Part shown: positions 34,590 through 39,701 of the stretch, piece after piece
Layout: every line of letters begins with the position of its first letter
Numbering within the stretch: the stretch's first letter is position 1
Assembly: GCA_020352555.1 (NCBI GenBank)
Contig: CP070680.1
Span: forward strand, 2,819,521 to 2,859,221
Source: Caldifarciminota bacterium
GTDB taxonomy: Bacteria > Hydrothermota > Tepidihabitantia > Tepidihabitantales > Tepidihabitantaceae
Length of the DNA: 39,701 nucleotides
Direction: 5' to 3'
The notes under the pieces: generated by a model
What the model was told of the DNA's origin: nothing
The model's input: only the letters and a program-made list of their open reading frames with translations
Database searches by the model: none
Program-made: the position numbers and the translations under genes

Positions 34590-34660
34590 GAGCCGTCCGG
34601 CGATTGACGGCCTGGTTCGATGACCGTTCACATGCATCTGACAAGACAAAGGAGAATCAA

Positions 34661-35335
34661 ATGAAGGTATTCATGGCAATAGCGACAGTGCTTGCACTGG
34701 CAGTGTCAGTTGCTTCTGCCCAGTGCGGCGGGTGCGGGACCGCCAAGGCGAGCGAGCCGTCGTGCCACTCTTCGGCATCCAAAGCCGGGCCGGCAGACCT
34801 GGCGCTGGTATCGGCTGACGGCGACACGTTTCAGCTCTCGGAGCAGAAAGGCAACCCGGTCGCGCTGGTTTGCATCAAGACCGGGTCCGAGACCGAAGAC
34901 ATCGCGATGGCGGTCCAGGCAGCGCATGAAGCGGAACCCGGTTTCGCTGTGTGGGCGATCTCATGCGGCGGGACCGAGCCGGCCGCTGACTTCGCCAAGC
35001 GGCTGAAGCTCGACTACCCGATCCTGCTCGACCAGGGCTGCGGCATGATGAAGTCGCTGGGCGTCGAGAAGTGCCCGGCTGCGGTGTTCGTCAGCTCGGA
35101 CGGCAAGGTGGCGCGGGTAGAAGATGAGATTACGGAGGAGACCATGAAAGAAGGGATGCAGGCGGCATCCGAGCAGAACGAGTTTGTCGACCCGGTGTGC
35201 AAGATGACGGTCACCAAGGAGAGTGCGGCCGCCACGTACGAGCACGACGGCAAGACCTACTACTTCTGCAGCGTCGGGTGCAAGGAGAGGTTTGCCAAGG
35301 ACCCGGCCGGGTTCCTGGCAGGCGCTGAAGAATGA
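34661..35335 (+). CDS. Secreted thioredoxin-like protein with C-terminal YHS metal-binding domain
   Basis: A 224-residue protein; AAAGGAG precedes ATG 34661. Signal peptide 1-20. A Cys cluster follows (QCGGCG, then C35). Residues of about 45-165 have an AhpC/TlpA-like fold (DTFQLSEQKGNPVALVCI, VWAISCGG, PILLDQGCGMMKSLG, CPAAVFVSSDG) but lack a CxxC active site. Residues 178-220 are a YHS domain (DPVCKM, then YYFCSVGCKERF, then DPAGFL), a metal-binding module seen in copper and mercury handling proteins. Last gene of the cluster; the combination suggests periplasmic metal capture with redox chemistry. Confidence 0.85.
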   Translation: MKVFMAIATVLALAVSVASAQCGGCGTAKASEPSCHSSASKAGPADLALVSADGDTFQLSEQKGNPVALVCIKTGSETEDIAMAVQAAHEAEPGFAVWAISCGGTEPAADFAKRLKLDYPILLDQGCGMMKSLGVEKCPAAVFVSSDGKVARVEDEITEETMKEGMQAASEQNEFVDPVCKMTVTKESAAATYEHDGKTYYFCSVGCKERFAKDPAGFLAGAEE

Positions 35336-35356
35336 GCCGTGCCGTTGCGGCACGGC
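35336..35356 (+). terminator. Hairpin at the end of the metal/redox cluster
   Basis: GCCGTGCC pairs with GGCACGGC around five bases, directly after the stop codon. Only a weak T tract follows, so termination may be partial. Confidence 0.5.
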
Positions 35357-35361
35357 CGTTG

Positions 35362-35391
35362 TTGACAGCATACGGGGTTTGCCGCTAGAAT
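35362..35391 (+). promoter_or_regulatory. Promoter of the interrupted secreted protein
   Basis: TTGACA (35362-35367), 18-bp spacer, TAGAAT (35386-35391). The leader would be about 93 nt. Confidence 0.6.
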
Positions 35392-35490
35392 TAGTTGGGC
35401 AAATCCACGTTGCAAGTCTGAAGTTTGTAGAACCCGCCGCAGGAGTCTGCTGCGGGCAGGTTTCGCTGCATGATGCAGCAGGAGGTTGTG

Positions 35491-36063
35491 ATGAAGAAGA
35501 GCCTGATGGTTGCGGCCCTGGTGCTGACTGCGTTCGGCGCAGCGCAGGCCGACAACCTGCTGACCAACGGCGACTTCGAACTCCCGCTGGACCAGGGCTG
35601 GACCCAGGACGTGTACTCGCTGGCCGGCAGCTACCGGTTCGAGCGGGCCGATACGTTCGGCCAGCAGACGCCGGGCCAGGCGGCCAAGGTCTACAAGTAC
35701 CTGGCGTACTACGCTTCGCTGAGCCAGACCGTCGACGTACCGGATGCGGACGTGCAGCTGAGCTTCGACGGCCGGTTCATCATCATCGGCGGGTCGAGCA
35801 CGTGCTGGCCCGTGGCAGCGGTGTTCGTCCACTACCTGGACATGGCGGGCTCGCCGCTCGGCCGGACGGTCTTCTATCTGCCCAGCCCCTACTGCAACTG
35901 GGTCGAGAGCGACTCGGTGCATCTCAGGCTGATGAACGCAGGTGTCTGGGAGGAACACGTCCTCTACGTCGCGGAGGAAATCCGCGACAACCTACCCGCG
36001 GTCAGTGCAGGCGACGTGCGCAAGATCAAGGTCGAGATGTTCGCCTATGACAACGGTACCTGA
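35491..36063 (+). CDS. Secreted PEP-CTERM-like carbohydrate-binding-fold protein, cut off by TGA before its tail
   Basis: A 190-residue protein with AGGAGG five bases before ATG 35491 and a signal peptide (MKKSLMVAALVLTAFGAAQA). It begins NLLTNGDFELPLDQGW, the usual start of galactose-binding-like jelly-roll domains, and ends YDNGT. In the same frame, directly after the TGA, the sequence continues SGGQAEVSADNFVL, which is how such domains normally close (GxAxxDNFxL), and then a sorting tail. The stop therefore removes the last strand and the tail. Nonsense mutation, readthrough or sequence error are all possible. Confidence 0.75.
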   Translation: MKKSLMVAALVLTAFGAAQADNLLTNGDFELPLDQGWTQDVYSLAGSYRFERADTFGQQTPGQAAKVYKYLAYYASLSQTVDVPDADVQLSFDGRFIIIGGSSTCWPVAAVFVHYLDMAGSPLGRTVFYLPSPYCNWVESDSVHLRLMNAGVWEEHVLYVAEEIRDNLPAVSAGDVRKIKVEMFAYDNGT

Positions 36064-36408
36064 AGCGGCGGACAGGCAGAGGTCTCTGCCGACAACTTTG
36101 TCCTGACTCCTATGACCGGTATCGAGGAACCCGAACAGCCGGTCAGGTCCGAGATTCCGCTGCTTCTCACGCCCAACCCGACCCAGGGCAAGACCTTGGT
36201 CCGCTACCAGCTCACCCGGGCCGAGCCGGTCAGCTGCGTTGTGTACGACGCAACCGGCCGGACGGTAGACGTGCTGTTCGACGGTATGCAGGACCCAGGC
36301 GCGCACAGCCTGTCGTGGGATGCGTCCCGGCTCAGCCCGGGCGTGTACCTGTGCCAGGTCGTCTCCGCGACCGGGTCCAGCTTCTCAAGATTGGCAAAGA
36401 CGCGCTAG
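36064..36408 (+). pseudogene. In-frame continuation after TGA: last strand plus sorting tail
   Basis: Same frame as the preceding gene. After SGGQAEVSADNFVL comes a complete Por-type sorting tail: LLLTPNPTQGKTLVRYQL, VVYDATGRTVDVLF, GAHSLSWDASRLSPGVYLCQV, ending SRLAKTR. An isolated start at ATG 36112 would give 98 residues without a signal peptide, so it is better seen as the 3' part of one gene. Confidence 0.7.
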
Positions 36409-36428
36409 AGAAAGCCTTCTCACAAACC

Positions 36429-36462
36429 GGGCCGCAGGCTTCAGCCTGCGGCCCATCTTCTT
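36429..36462 (+). terminator. Intrinsic terminator of the interrupted secreted protein
   Basis: Perfect 11-bp stem GGGCCGCAGGC / GCCTGCGGCCC with loop TTCA, followed by ATCTTCTT, 20 bases after the tail's stop codon. Confidence 0.85.
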
Positions 36463-36516
36463 CCCAGAGTGTTTGTGGCGGCGGTCGGGGAATGGTGGGT
36501 CCTCTTCGTCCCCAGC

Positions 36517-36544
36517 TTGCAGGTCGCCTGGGTCAGGCTACGAT
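36517..36544 (+). promoter_or_regulatory. Promoter of the cupin gene, leaderless arrangement
   Basis: TTGCAG (36517-36522), 16-bp spacer, TACGAT (36539-36544). The -10 box ends seven bases before ATG 36551, so transcription would begin at the start codon. Confidence 0.5.
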
Positions 36545-36550
36545 AGGACA

Positions 36551-36892
36551 ATGCTCACCGGACACTACACAGACGTCGAGGCGGTCGCTCCCGGGATGCC
36601 GGACGCGCAGGCGACCATCCGCTGGCTCATCACGCGTGAAAAAGGCGCGCGGCATTTCGCGATGCGGGTCATCGAGATTGCCGGGAAAGGTGACCGGATA
36701 CCGCTGCACGCGCACGACTACGAGCACGAGGTCTTCGTGCTCGAAGGGACCGGCCGCGCGCTGACCGAAACCGGCAGCCGCGACCTGGTGCCGGGCGACT
36801 ACGTCTTTGTAGAGCCGGGGGAGAAGCACGGGTTCGAGAACACCGGCACAGCTCTGTTCCGGTTCATCTGCGTCATACCGAATCCTGCCTGA
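36551..36892 (+). CDS. Single-domain cupin protein
   Basis: A 113-residue cupin, cytoplasmic. Motif 1 is present as PLHAHDYEHEVFVLEGTGR (metal ligands H, H, E) and motif 2 as PGDYVFVEPGEKHGFENTG with the fourth ligand H, so a metal site is likely. Small cupins of this type include sugar isomerases, quercetinase-like dioxygenases and sensory proteins; the sequence does not decide. A longer in-frame extension upstream crosses the terminator and is rejected. It has its own leaderless-type promoter. Confidence 0.85.
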   Translation: MLTGHYTDVEAVAPGMPDAQATIRWLITREKGARHFAMRVIEIAGKGDRIPLHAHDYEHEVFVLEGTGRALTETGSRDLVPGDYVFVEPGEKHGFENTGTALFRFICVIPNPA

Positions 36893-36917
36893 CCGCACAG
36901 CCGACCGCCGGCCGCAC
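36890..36917 (+). repeat. 7-bp array, type NNNCCGC
   Basis: Four heptamers such as TGACCGC directly after the cupin stop; the same family as 36992-37026 and 39365-39399. Confidence 0.5.
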
Positions 36918-36920
36918 GCT

Positions 36921-36972
36921 GGTCATCCTGAGTGGAGCGCCCTCGGGGGCGCGGAATCGAAGGATCTCTCAG
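36921..36972 (+). repeat. CATCCTGAG...GAAGGATCTC-type dispersed element
   Basis: It opens GTCATCCTGAGTGG and ends TCGAAGGATCTCTCAG, matching a very widespread intergenic repeat known from many bacterial genomes (from memory). A short hairpin GCGCCC/GGGCGC lies in the middle. It runs into the stop codon of the tail remnant at 36969. Confidence 0.55.
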
Positions 36973-36991
36973 CGCTGTATGACCACCTTGC

Positions 36992-37026
36992 GGACCGCTG
37001 ACCGCACACCGCTTTCCGCTGTCCGC
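36992..37026 (+). repeat. 7-bp array, type NNNCCGC, inside the tail remnant
   Basis: Five heptamers (GGACCGC, TGACCGC, TTTCCGC and similar) encode the linker between GVYF and KVVIQR of the tail remnant. Confidence 0.75.
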
Positions 37027-37151
37027 GACGATGCGGAGCCTGCCGTCGGACGGCAGAAGTAGACTCCGGGCGCGATGTGTTGGATGTCATTGGGGCCGGG
37101 CCGCAGGGACATCACGACGCGGCCGGAAGCGTCCAGCAGCTTCGCTCCGCT

Positions 37152-37203
37152 CTGGAGTGCAATGTCTCCGACATTGCGCAACGACAGAGTCGTTGCACTC
37201 CAG
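37152..37203. repeat. Perfect three-way-junction palindrome
   Basis: Outer stem CTGGAGT (37152-37158) with ACTCCAG (37197-37203); hairpin 1 GCAATGTC-TCC-GACATTGC (37159-37177); hairpin 2 GCAACGAC-AGA-GTCGTTGC (37178-37196). All 46 stem bases pair and no base is unpaired at the junction. It lies in the linker of the tail remnant. Confidence 0.85.
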
Positions 37204-37320
37204 ACCAGCACATCTTGTACAATCGTCGGCTCCGGCATTGGGCTTGGGGTCCGGCTCGGTCCGACAGTTGTCAATGGTTGTCTGCCCGACAGGATGCGGT
37301 CCGGCATGCGACCGGCCAGG

Positions 37321-37620
37321 TGACTTGGGGAGCGTATCAGGAAGTGACTTGGAGAGCGGCGAGGGAAGTGACGAGGAGAATGCCTTGGAGAGCGTCCTAG
37401 GAAGTATCTCGGGAAGTGCCTCTGGGAACGTCTTGGGAAGTGTCCTGGACTGTGCCTCAGAAGATGTATCGAGGAGTGCCTGGGCAGATGCCTGGCAGAA
37501 TGGATTGGGAAGTGGCTGCAGGAATGGCGCAGGCTGTGGCTTCTGGAGTGACTTCAGGAGTGACTTGGAATGTAACTTCCAGAGTGACCTTCCCCATCAC
37601 CCTGGAAACCACCCAGGAAG
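37321..37620. repeat. 300-bp array of degenerate 12-bp units
   Basis: Twenty-five units in strict 12-base register without indels, approximate consensus TGACTTGGGAAG (last five units weaker). Positions 7-12 are purine-rich throughout. The plus strand is open in one frame (a four-residue GSxL-like repeat) until TGA 37630, but without homology or a supported start. The stretch 37204-37789 holds no gene I can support apart from the start of the tail remnant. Confidence 0.85.
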
Positions 37621-37731
37621 CGGGGGGTGAGAGTCAGTTTCAGATCCGTGATTCCGAGGCTAAGCGCTTAGTTTGCTGTATATATAGGGTTATGGGCGGC
37701 TTGTGGCCTTGCGGATGGTCTGCCCAAGAGG

Positions 37732-37753
37732 TTGTTGACTAATGAGTCAACAA
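37732..37753. other. Perfect 9-bp inverted repeat
   Basis: TTGTTGACT and AGTCAACAA around AATG. It lies 37 bases beyond the stop of the minus-strand gene at 37790; possible operator or weak terminator, no T-run. Confidence 0.5.
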
Positions 37754-37789
37754 TGCTGTACACCAGACTGTCGGCCTGGGCAGACTCTG

Positions 37790-38914
37790 CTACCGGACGA
37801 TGACGACTCTCGTGACCGCGGGAGATTGCTCCCTCGCCCCTTGAGGGAGAGGGCCGGGGTGAGGGGTCGCCATGAAGTACACGCCAGGGGCGAGGCTGCC
37901 GAGGTCATTTTCACCAGGGTGCAGGTCGAGGACTTTGCGGCCGGTCGGGTCGAAGAGCGCGGGCTTGGGACACGATCCGAAATCCAGGGTGGGATTTCGG
38001 TCATGTCCCGCGCCGAGCCGGAGCGAGCCGCGGACGATGGTCGGGGTACACGCTGCCGGTCTCTTGGCGCGGCGCGGGGAGATTGTGGTGATGCCGACCG
38101 TACCGGACGTGTCGACAAAGGCTCCGAGTATGTCGAATCCTTCTTCGGCCAGCTCTGACCAGACGACAAAGAACCGTTCTCCGTCGTTCGCAATGTCAGC
38201 GCTACGCTGTACGGCCGGTGCAGCACTGACCGGGAAGCCGTTCGGGTCGAGCACGGTTCCGTCGGCCAGGATGAGCGCAGCGTAGATGTCAGGTTGCGCG
38301 GCCATGCCTTCCCAGACCGCGCAGTAGCGGTCGCCCAGGAAACTGACCCGAACGTTCACCAGGCCGTACGAGCTGCGGGCAACAAGGACCGGGACCGAGT
38401 CGAGCACCGTGCCGTCGGCGCTGATCCGGCGGAAGCAGAGGTCGGCACCCCTTGCGCCAGGAGTCTCGCCGGTCCAGAGCACGATGTAGTCGCTGCCGTC
38501 GCTTCCCACCACGACATTGTCCAGGCCGAGCGAGTCGGAACAAAGCTCGAATGCGGTCGTGTCGATCACCTCGCCTTCGGCCGAGACCCGGGTCGCCCGG
38601 ACCGTCATGCCGCGGAGCCGGTATTCGACCCAGGCAAGCAGGTAGCTGTCGCCATTGCTGCCCACCCCAACCATCCCCTGGTACCCGGTCGTGTCCGCGC
38701 AAGGCAGCTCGATTCCTTCCGGGTTCAAGACGGTACCGTCAGCGGTCACCTGGGTGTAGAACACGTGCTCGGGCGCGACCCGGCGGTCGTGCCAGGCCAC
38801 GAGATAGCGCTCGCCGTTGAACGCCAAGTCTGGGACAAGCTGGTCCTGCGTTTCGACGTTGACGTCGATGCTGTCGATGATGCTGCCGTCAGGCGCCACC
38901 CGGGCGCCTCTCAC
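37790..38914 (-). CDS. Secreted repeat protein with short sorting tail, 3' part of an interrupted gene
   Basis: A 374-residue frame without a signal peptide, starting at an internal Met (RGARVAPDGS). It consists of about five beta-propeller-like units of some 50 residues with the pattern DxxRxxxxxADGTVLDxxGxxL and (D/G)GxxYLVxWxD, as in secreted integrin-like or WD40-like FCB proteins. The end is a short tail: ALFDPTGRKVLDLHPGEND, LAPGVYFM, VTRVVIVR. The same frame upstream, past one TGA at 38927-38929, encodes a signal peptide and the first repeat. Two repeat elements interrupt the tail: a hairpin (37967-38009) and a dispersed element (37831-37866). Probably one gene of about 484 codons. Confidence 0.75.
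   Translation of the reverse strand: MRGARVAPDGSIIDSIDVNVETQDQLVPDLAFNGERYLVAWHDRRVAPEHVFYTQVTADGTVLNPEGIELPCADTTGYQGMVGVGSNGDSYLLAWVEYRLRGMTVRATRVSAEGEVIDTTAFELCSDSLGLDNVVVGSDGSDYIVLWTGETPGARGADLCFRRISADGTVLDSVPVLVARSSYGLVNVRVSFLGDRYCAVWEGMAAQPDIYAALILADGTVLDPNGFPVSAAPAVQRSADIANDGERFFVVWSELAEEGFDILGAFVDTSGTVGITTISPRRAKRPAACTPTIVRGSLRLGAGHDRNPTLDFGSCPKPALFDPTGRKVLDLHPGENDLGSLAPGVYFMATPHPGPLPQGAREQSPAVTRVVIVR
37831..37866 (+). repeat. Dispersed CCCTCACCCC/GGGGCGAGGG-type element inside the tail
   Basis: The minus strand encodes TPHPGPLPQGARE, a translation typical of a repeat very widespread in bacterial genomes (from memory). It opens the linker between GVYFM and VTRVVIVR without breaking the frame. 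Confidence 0.65.
37967..38009. repeat. Long hairpin in the tail linker
   Basis: GGGACA/TGTCCC outer stem and CCGAAATCC (37977-37985) with GGATTTCGG (37992-38000) inner stem. It occupies the linker between TIVRGSLRL and the ALFDPTGRK part, the same place as the three-way-junction element in the paralogue. Confidence 0.65.
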
Positions 38915-38926
38915 GTCCCGGGTGAA

Positions 38927-39241
38927 TCAGCAGCCTTCCTGCCAGATGACGAAGACGTCGGATGTGCCAGGGCAGTTCCGCGAGACCATCTGCTCTTCCC
39001 GGCCGCCCGCAATGCGGATGCCGTCCGGGTCGAGCACAATGCCGCTGCGACCGACCCGACAGGCGTAGATATTGGCCGAGGTGTCGGTCCCGAGGTCCCG
39101 GGTGTCGGTCCAGCTCACCACGAAGTCGGTGCCGTTGAAGCAGACAGCAGGATGAGTCTGGTCGGTGGTCTCGCGGCACACGGGCACGTAGTCGACCCAA
39201 AGTCCTGTCAGCAGGGCAGCACAGACCAGAGTACTGACCAT
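38927..39241 (-). CDS. Signal peptide and first repeat of the interrupted secreted protein
   Basis: A 104-residue frame from ATG 39241: signal peptide MVSTLVCAALLTGLWVDY, then CFNGTDFVVSWTDTRD and VGRSGIVLDPDGIRI, the same repeat unit as in the gene downstream. It ends at TGA 38927-38929 in the middle of a unit (VIWQEGC, stop, FTRDVRGARVAPDG). An extended -10 box (TGCTACAAT) ends seven bases before the ATG, predicting a leaderless message. Alone it would be a 90-residue secreted fragment. Confidence 0.65.
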   Translation of the reverse strand: MVSTLVCAALLTGLWVDYVPVCRETTDQTHPAVCFNGTDFVVSWTDTRDLGTDTSANIYACRVGRSGIVLDPDGIRIAGGREEQMVSRNCPGTSDVFVIWQEGC

Positions 39242-39247
39242 ATGGCC

Positions 39248-39256
39248 ATTGTAGCA
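39248..39256 (-). promoter_or_regulatory. Extended -10 promoter, leaderless arrangement
   Basis: Minus strand TGCTACAAT (39248-39256); no good -35 box. Start predicted at the A of ATG 39241. Confidence 0.45.
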
Positions 39257-39341
39257 CAGCTTGCCGGGTTTGGAAAGCGCGGGCGGGTGCCGGCCCTGCG
39301 GGCCGGATGTCAGTGGCGCAGTGCAGTGGGCAGTCTGGCCG

Positions 39342-39701
39342 CTAGTGCTGTATGACCACCTTGGTGACCGCTGACCGCGTACCGCCTTCGGTTGACCGTA
39401 GGAAGTAAATTCCTGGTGCCAGGTGCCTGATGTCATTCTGTTCCGGCGCCAGCTCCATGACCTTCCGTCCTGTGACGTCCAGCAGCCATGCCCTGTCTAC
39501 CGTTTCCCGACTACCGTCTGCCAGCCTCAGTACTCCCCGACAAACGGTCTGATTTGTCCTCTGTCCTTCGTGCTTTGGACTTTCCTCTGCCACTCCTGTC
39601 CTCCACGGAGCGTTCCAGTACATGTGAAGCAGCCCCTCGCCGGTGAATATCGCGCCTCCGCCCGGCCCTGCTCCAGGCGAGTAGCACAACTTCGGCCTGA
39701 C
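39342..39701 (-). CDS. C-terminal part of a secreted protein with short sorting tail, cut by the window edge
   Basis: The frame is open from the window end (no stop between 39701 and 39342), so the 5' part lies outside. Visible: GAIFTGEGLLHMYWNAPWRT, then a low-complexity linker, TVCRGVLRLADG, AWLLDVTGRKVMELAPEQND, LAPGIYFLRS and the end VTKVVIQH. The tail matches those at 36969 and 37790. Its linkers are made of three 7-bp arrays (39365-39399, 39494-39521, 39549-39583). Function unknown; likely surface-attached. Confidence 0.75.
   Translation of the reverse strand, partial: VRPKLCYSPGAGPGGGAIFTGEGLLHMYWNAPWRTGVAEESPKHEGQRTNQTVCRGVLRLADGSRETVDRAWLLDVTGRKVMELAPEQNDIRHLAPGIYFLRSTEGGTRSAVTKVVIQH
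39365..39399 (+). repeat. 7-bp array, type NNNCCGC, in tail linker
   Basis: Five heptamers (TGACCGC twice, GTACCGC and variants) encoding the linker between IYFLRS and VTKVVIQH; the same site and family as 36992-37026. Confidence 0.7.
39494..39521 (+). repeat. 7-bp array, type CCGNNTN, in tail linker
   Basis: Four heptamers (CCGTTTC, CCGACTA, CCGTCTG and a variant) in the linker between RGVLRL and AWLLD. Confidence 0.5.
39549..39583 (-). repeat. 7-bp array, type RAAGGAC
   Basis: Five heptamers on the minus strand (GAAGGAC, AGAGGAC, AAAGTCC and variants), the same family as at the starts of the two leader frames at 5999-6026 and 6643-6677. Confidence 0.65.

Larger units (their letters stand above)
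36969..37307 (-). pseudogene. Remnant carrying a short sorting tail
   Basis: A 112-residue frame without a signal peptide. Its end is a short tail: AKLLDASGRVVMSLRPGPND, then IQHIAPGVYF, ending VRKVVIQR, matching the ends of the genes at 37790 and 39342. The stretch before it (IVQDVLVW) corresponds to TIVRGxLxL in those genes. Between these two parts sits the three-way-junction element 37152-37203, and between GVYF and KVVIQR sits a 7-bp array. Upstream, the frame runs into the 12-bp array. I read it as the 3' end of a decayed secreted-protein gene; a free-standing tail gene is possible but less likely. Confidence 0.6.

Noticed and set aside
37321-37620. CRISPR array
   Set aside because: Units are 12 bp, degenerate and contiguous, without unique spacers; no cas genes nearby.
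37031-37630. 199-codon plus-strand frame through the 12-bp array
   Set aside because: Its first half is the shadow of the tail remnant and its second half is the repeat; no supported start and substitutions show no obvious protein-level constraint.
35491-39241. Alternative genetic code with TGA as a sense codon
   Set aside because: TGA ends efp, both permeases, both ATPases and the surface protein at the expected places, so a genome-wide reassignment is excluded; local readthrough remains possible.

Overview
The window is a GC-rich bacterial chromosome segment (about 60% or more G+C by eye) with no rRNA, tRNA, insertion sequence or CRISPR array that I can see. Repeated PorSS/T9SS-type C-terminal sorting tails, a PorV-like outer-membrane protein, a TonB-dependent receptor with an N-terminal carboxypeptidase-regulatory-like domain, and many lipoproteins point to a didermic member of the FCB superphylum. 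The style resembles candidate phylum WOR-3/Stahlbacteria and relatives; this placement is inference.

Layout. 127-4359 (-): a giant secreted protein with beta-propeller/kelch and CARDB-like repeats and a sorting tail, behind a perfect-consensus sigma70 promoter. 4606-7745 (-): an M24 peptidase-efp-accC operon in which accB, expected between efp and accC, is absent, and two tiny reading frames overlap the starts of efp and accC. 7803-9517 (-): a Ras-like GTPase and a soluble histidine kinase. 9770-11194 (-): a TPR lipoprotein. 11915-22393 (+): a five-gene cell-surface operon (lipoprotein, TonB-dependent receptor, tailed secreted protein, PorV-like protein, clostripain-family protease). 22412-25869 (-): a GlcD-type FAD oxidase with thioredoxin, then a DUF4097-type lipoprotein with a small outer-membrane-like protein.

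26015-35335 (+) is the most system-like region. A membrane histidine kinase and an NtrC-type regulator precede a tiny membrane protein, an outer-membrane barrel, a periplasmic FMN-binding-like protein, two FtsX/MacB-type permeases sharing a GCPYEA motif, two ABC ATPases (one with a degenerate signature), an OB-fold lipoprotein and a thioredoxin-like/YHS protein. It looks like a redox-coupled metal-handling ABC system related in plan to the Campylobacter P19/Fet cluster, but with added outer-membrane and YHS parts.

35491-39701 is a decaying or rapidly evolving set of secreted proteins with short sorting tails. Two of its genes are interrupted by a single in-frame TGA. It also holds a 300-bp array of 12-bp units and a perfect 52-nt three-way-junction palindrome. 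Across the window, spacers and protein linkers carry short degenerate tandem arrays of 7-bp, 8-bp and about 27-bp units that recur at separate loci; this is the strongest signal not explained by the genes. Several genes have -10 boxes placed so that their mRNAs would be leaderless.
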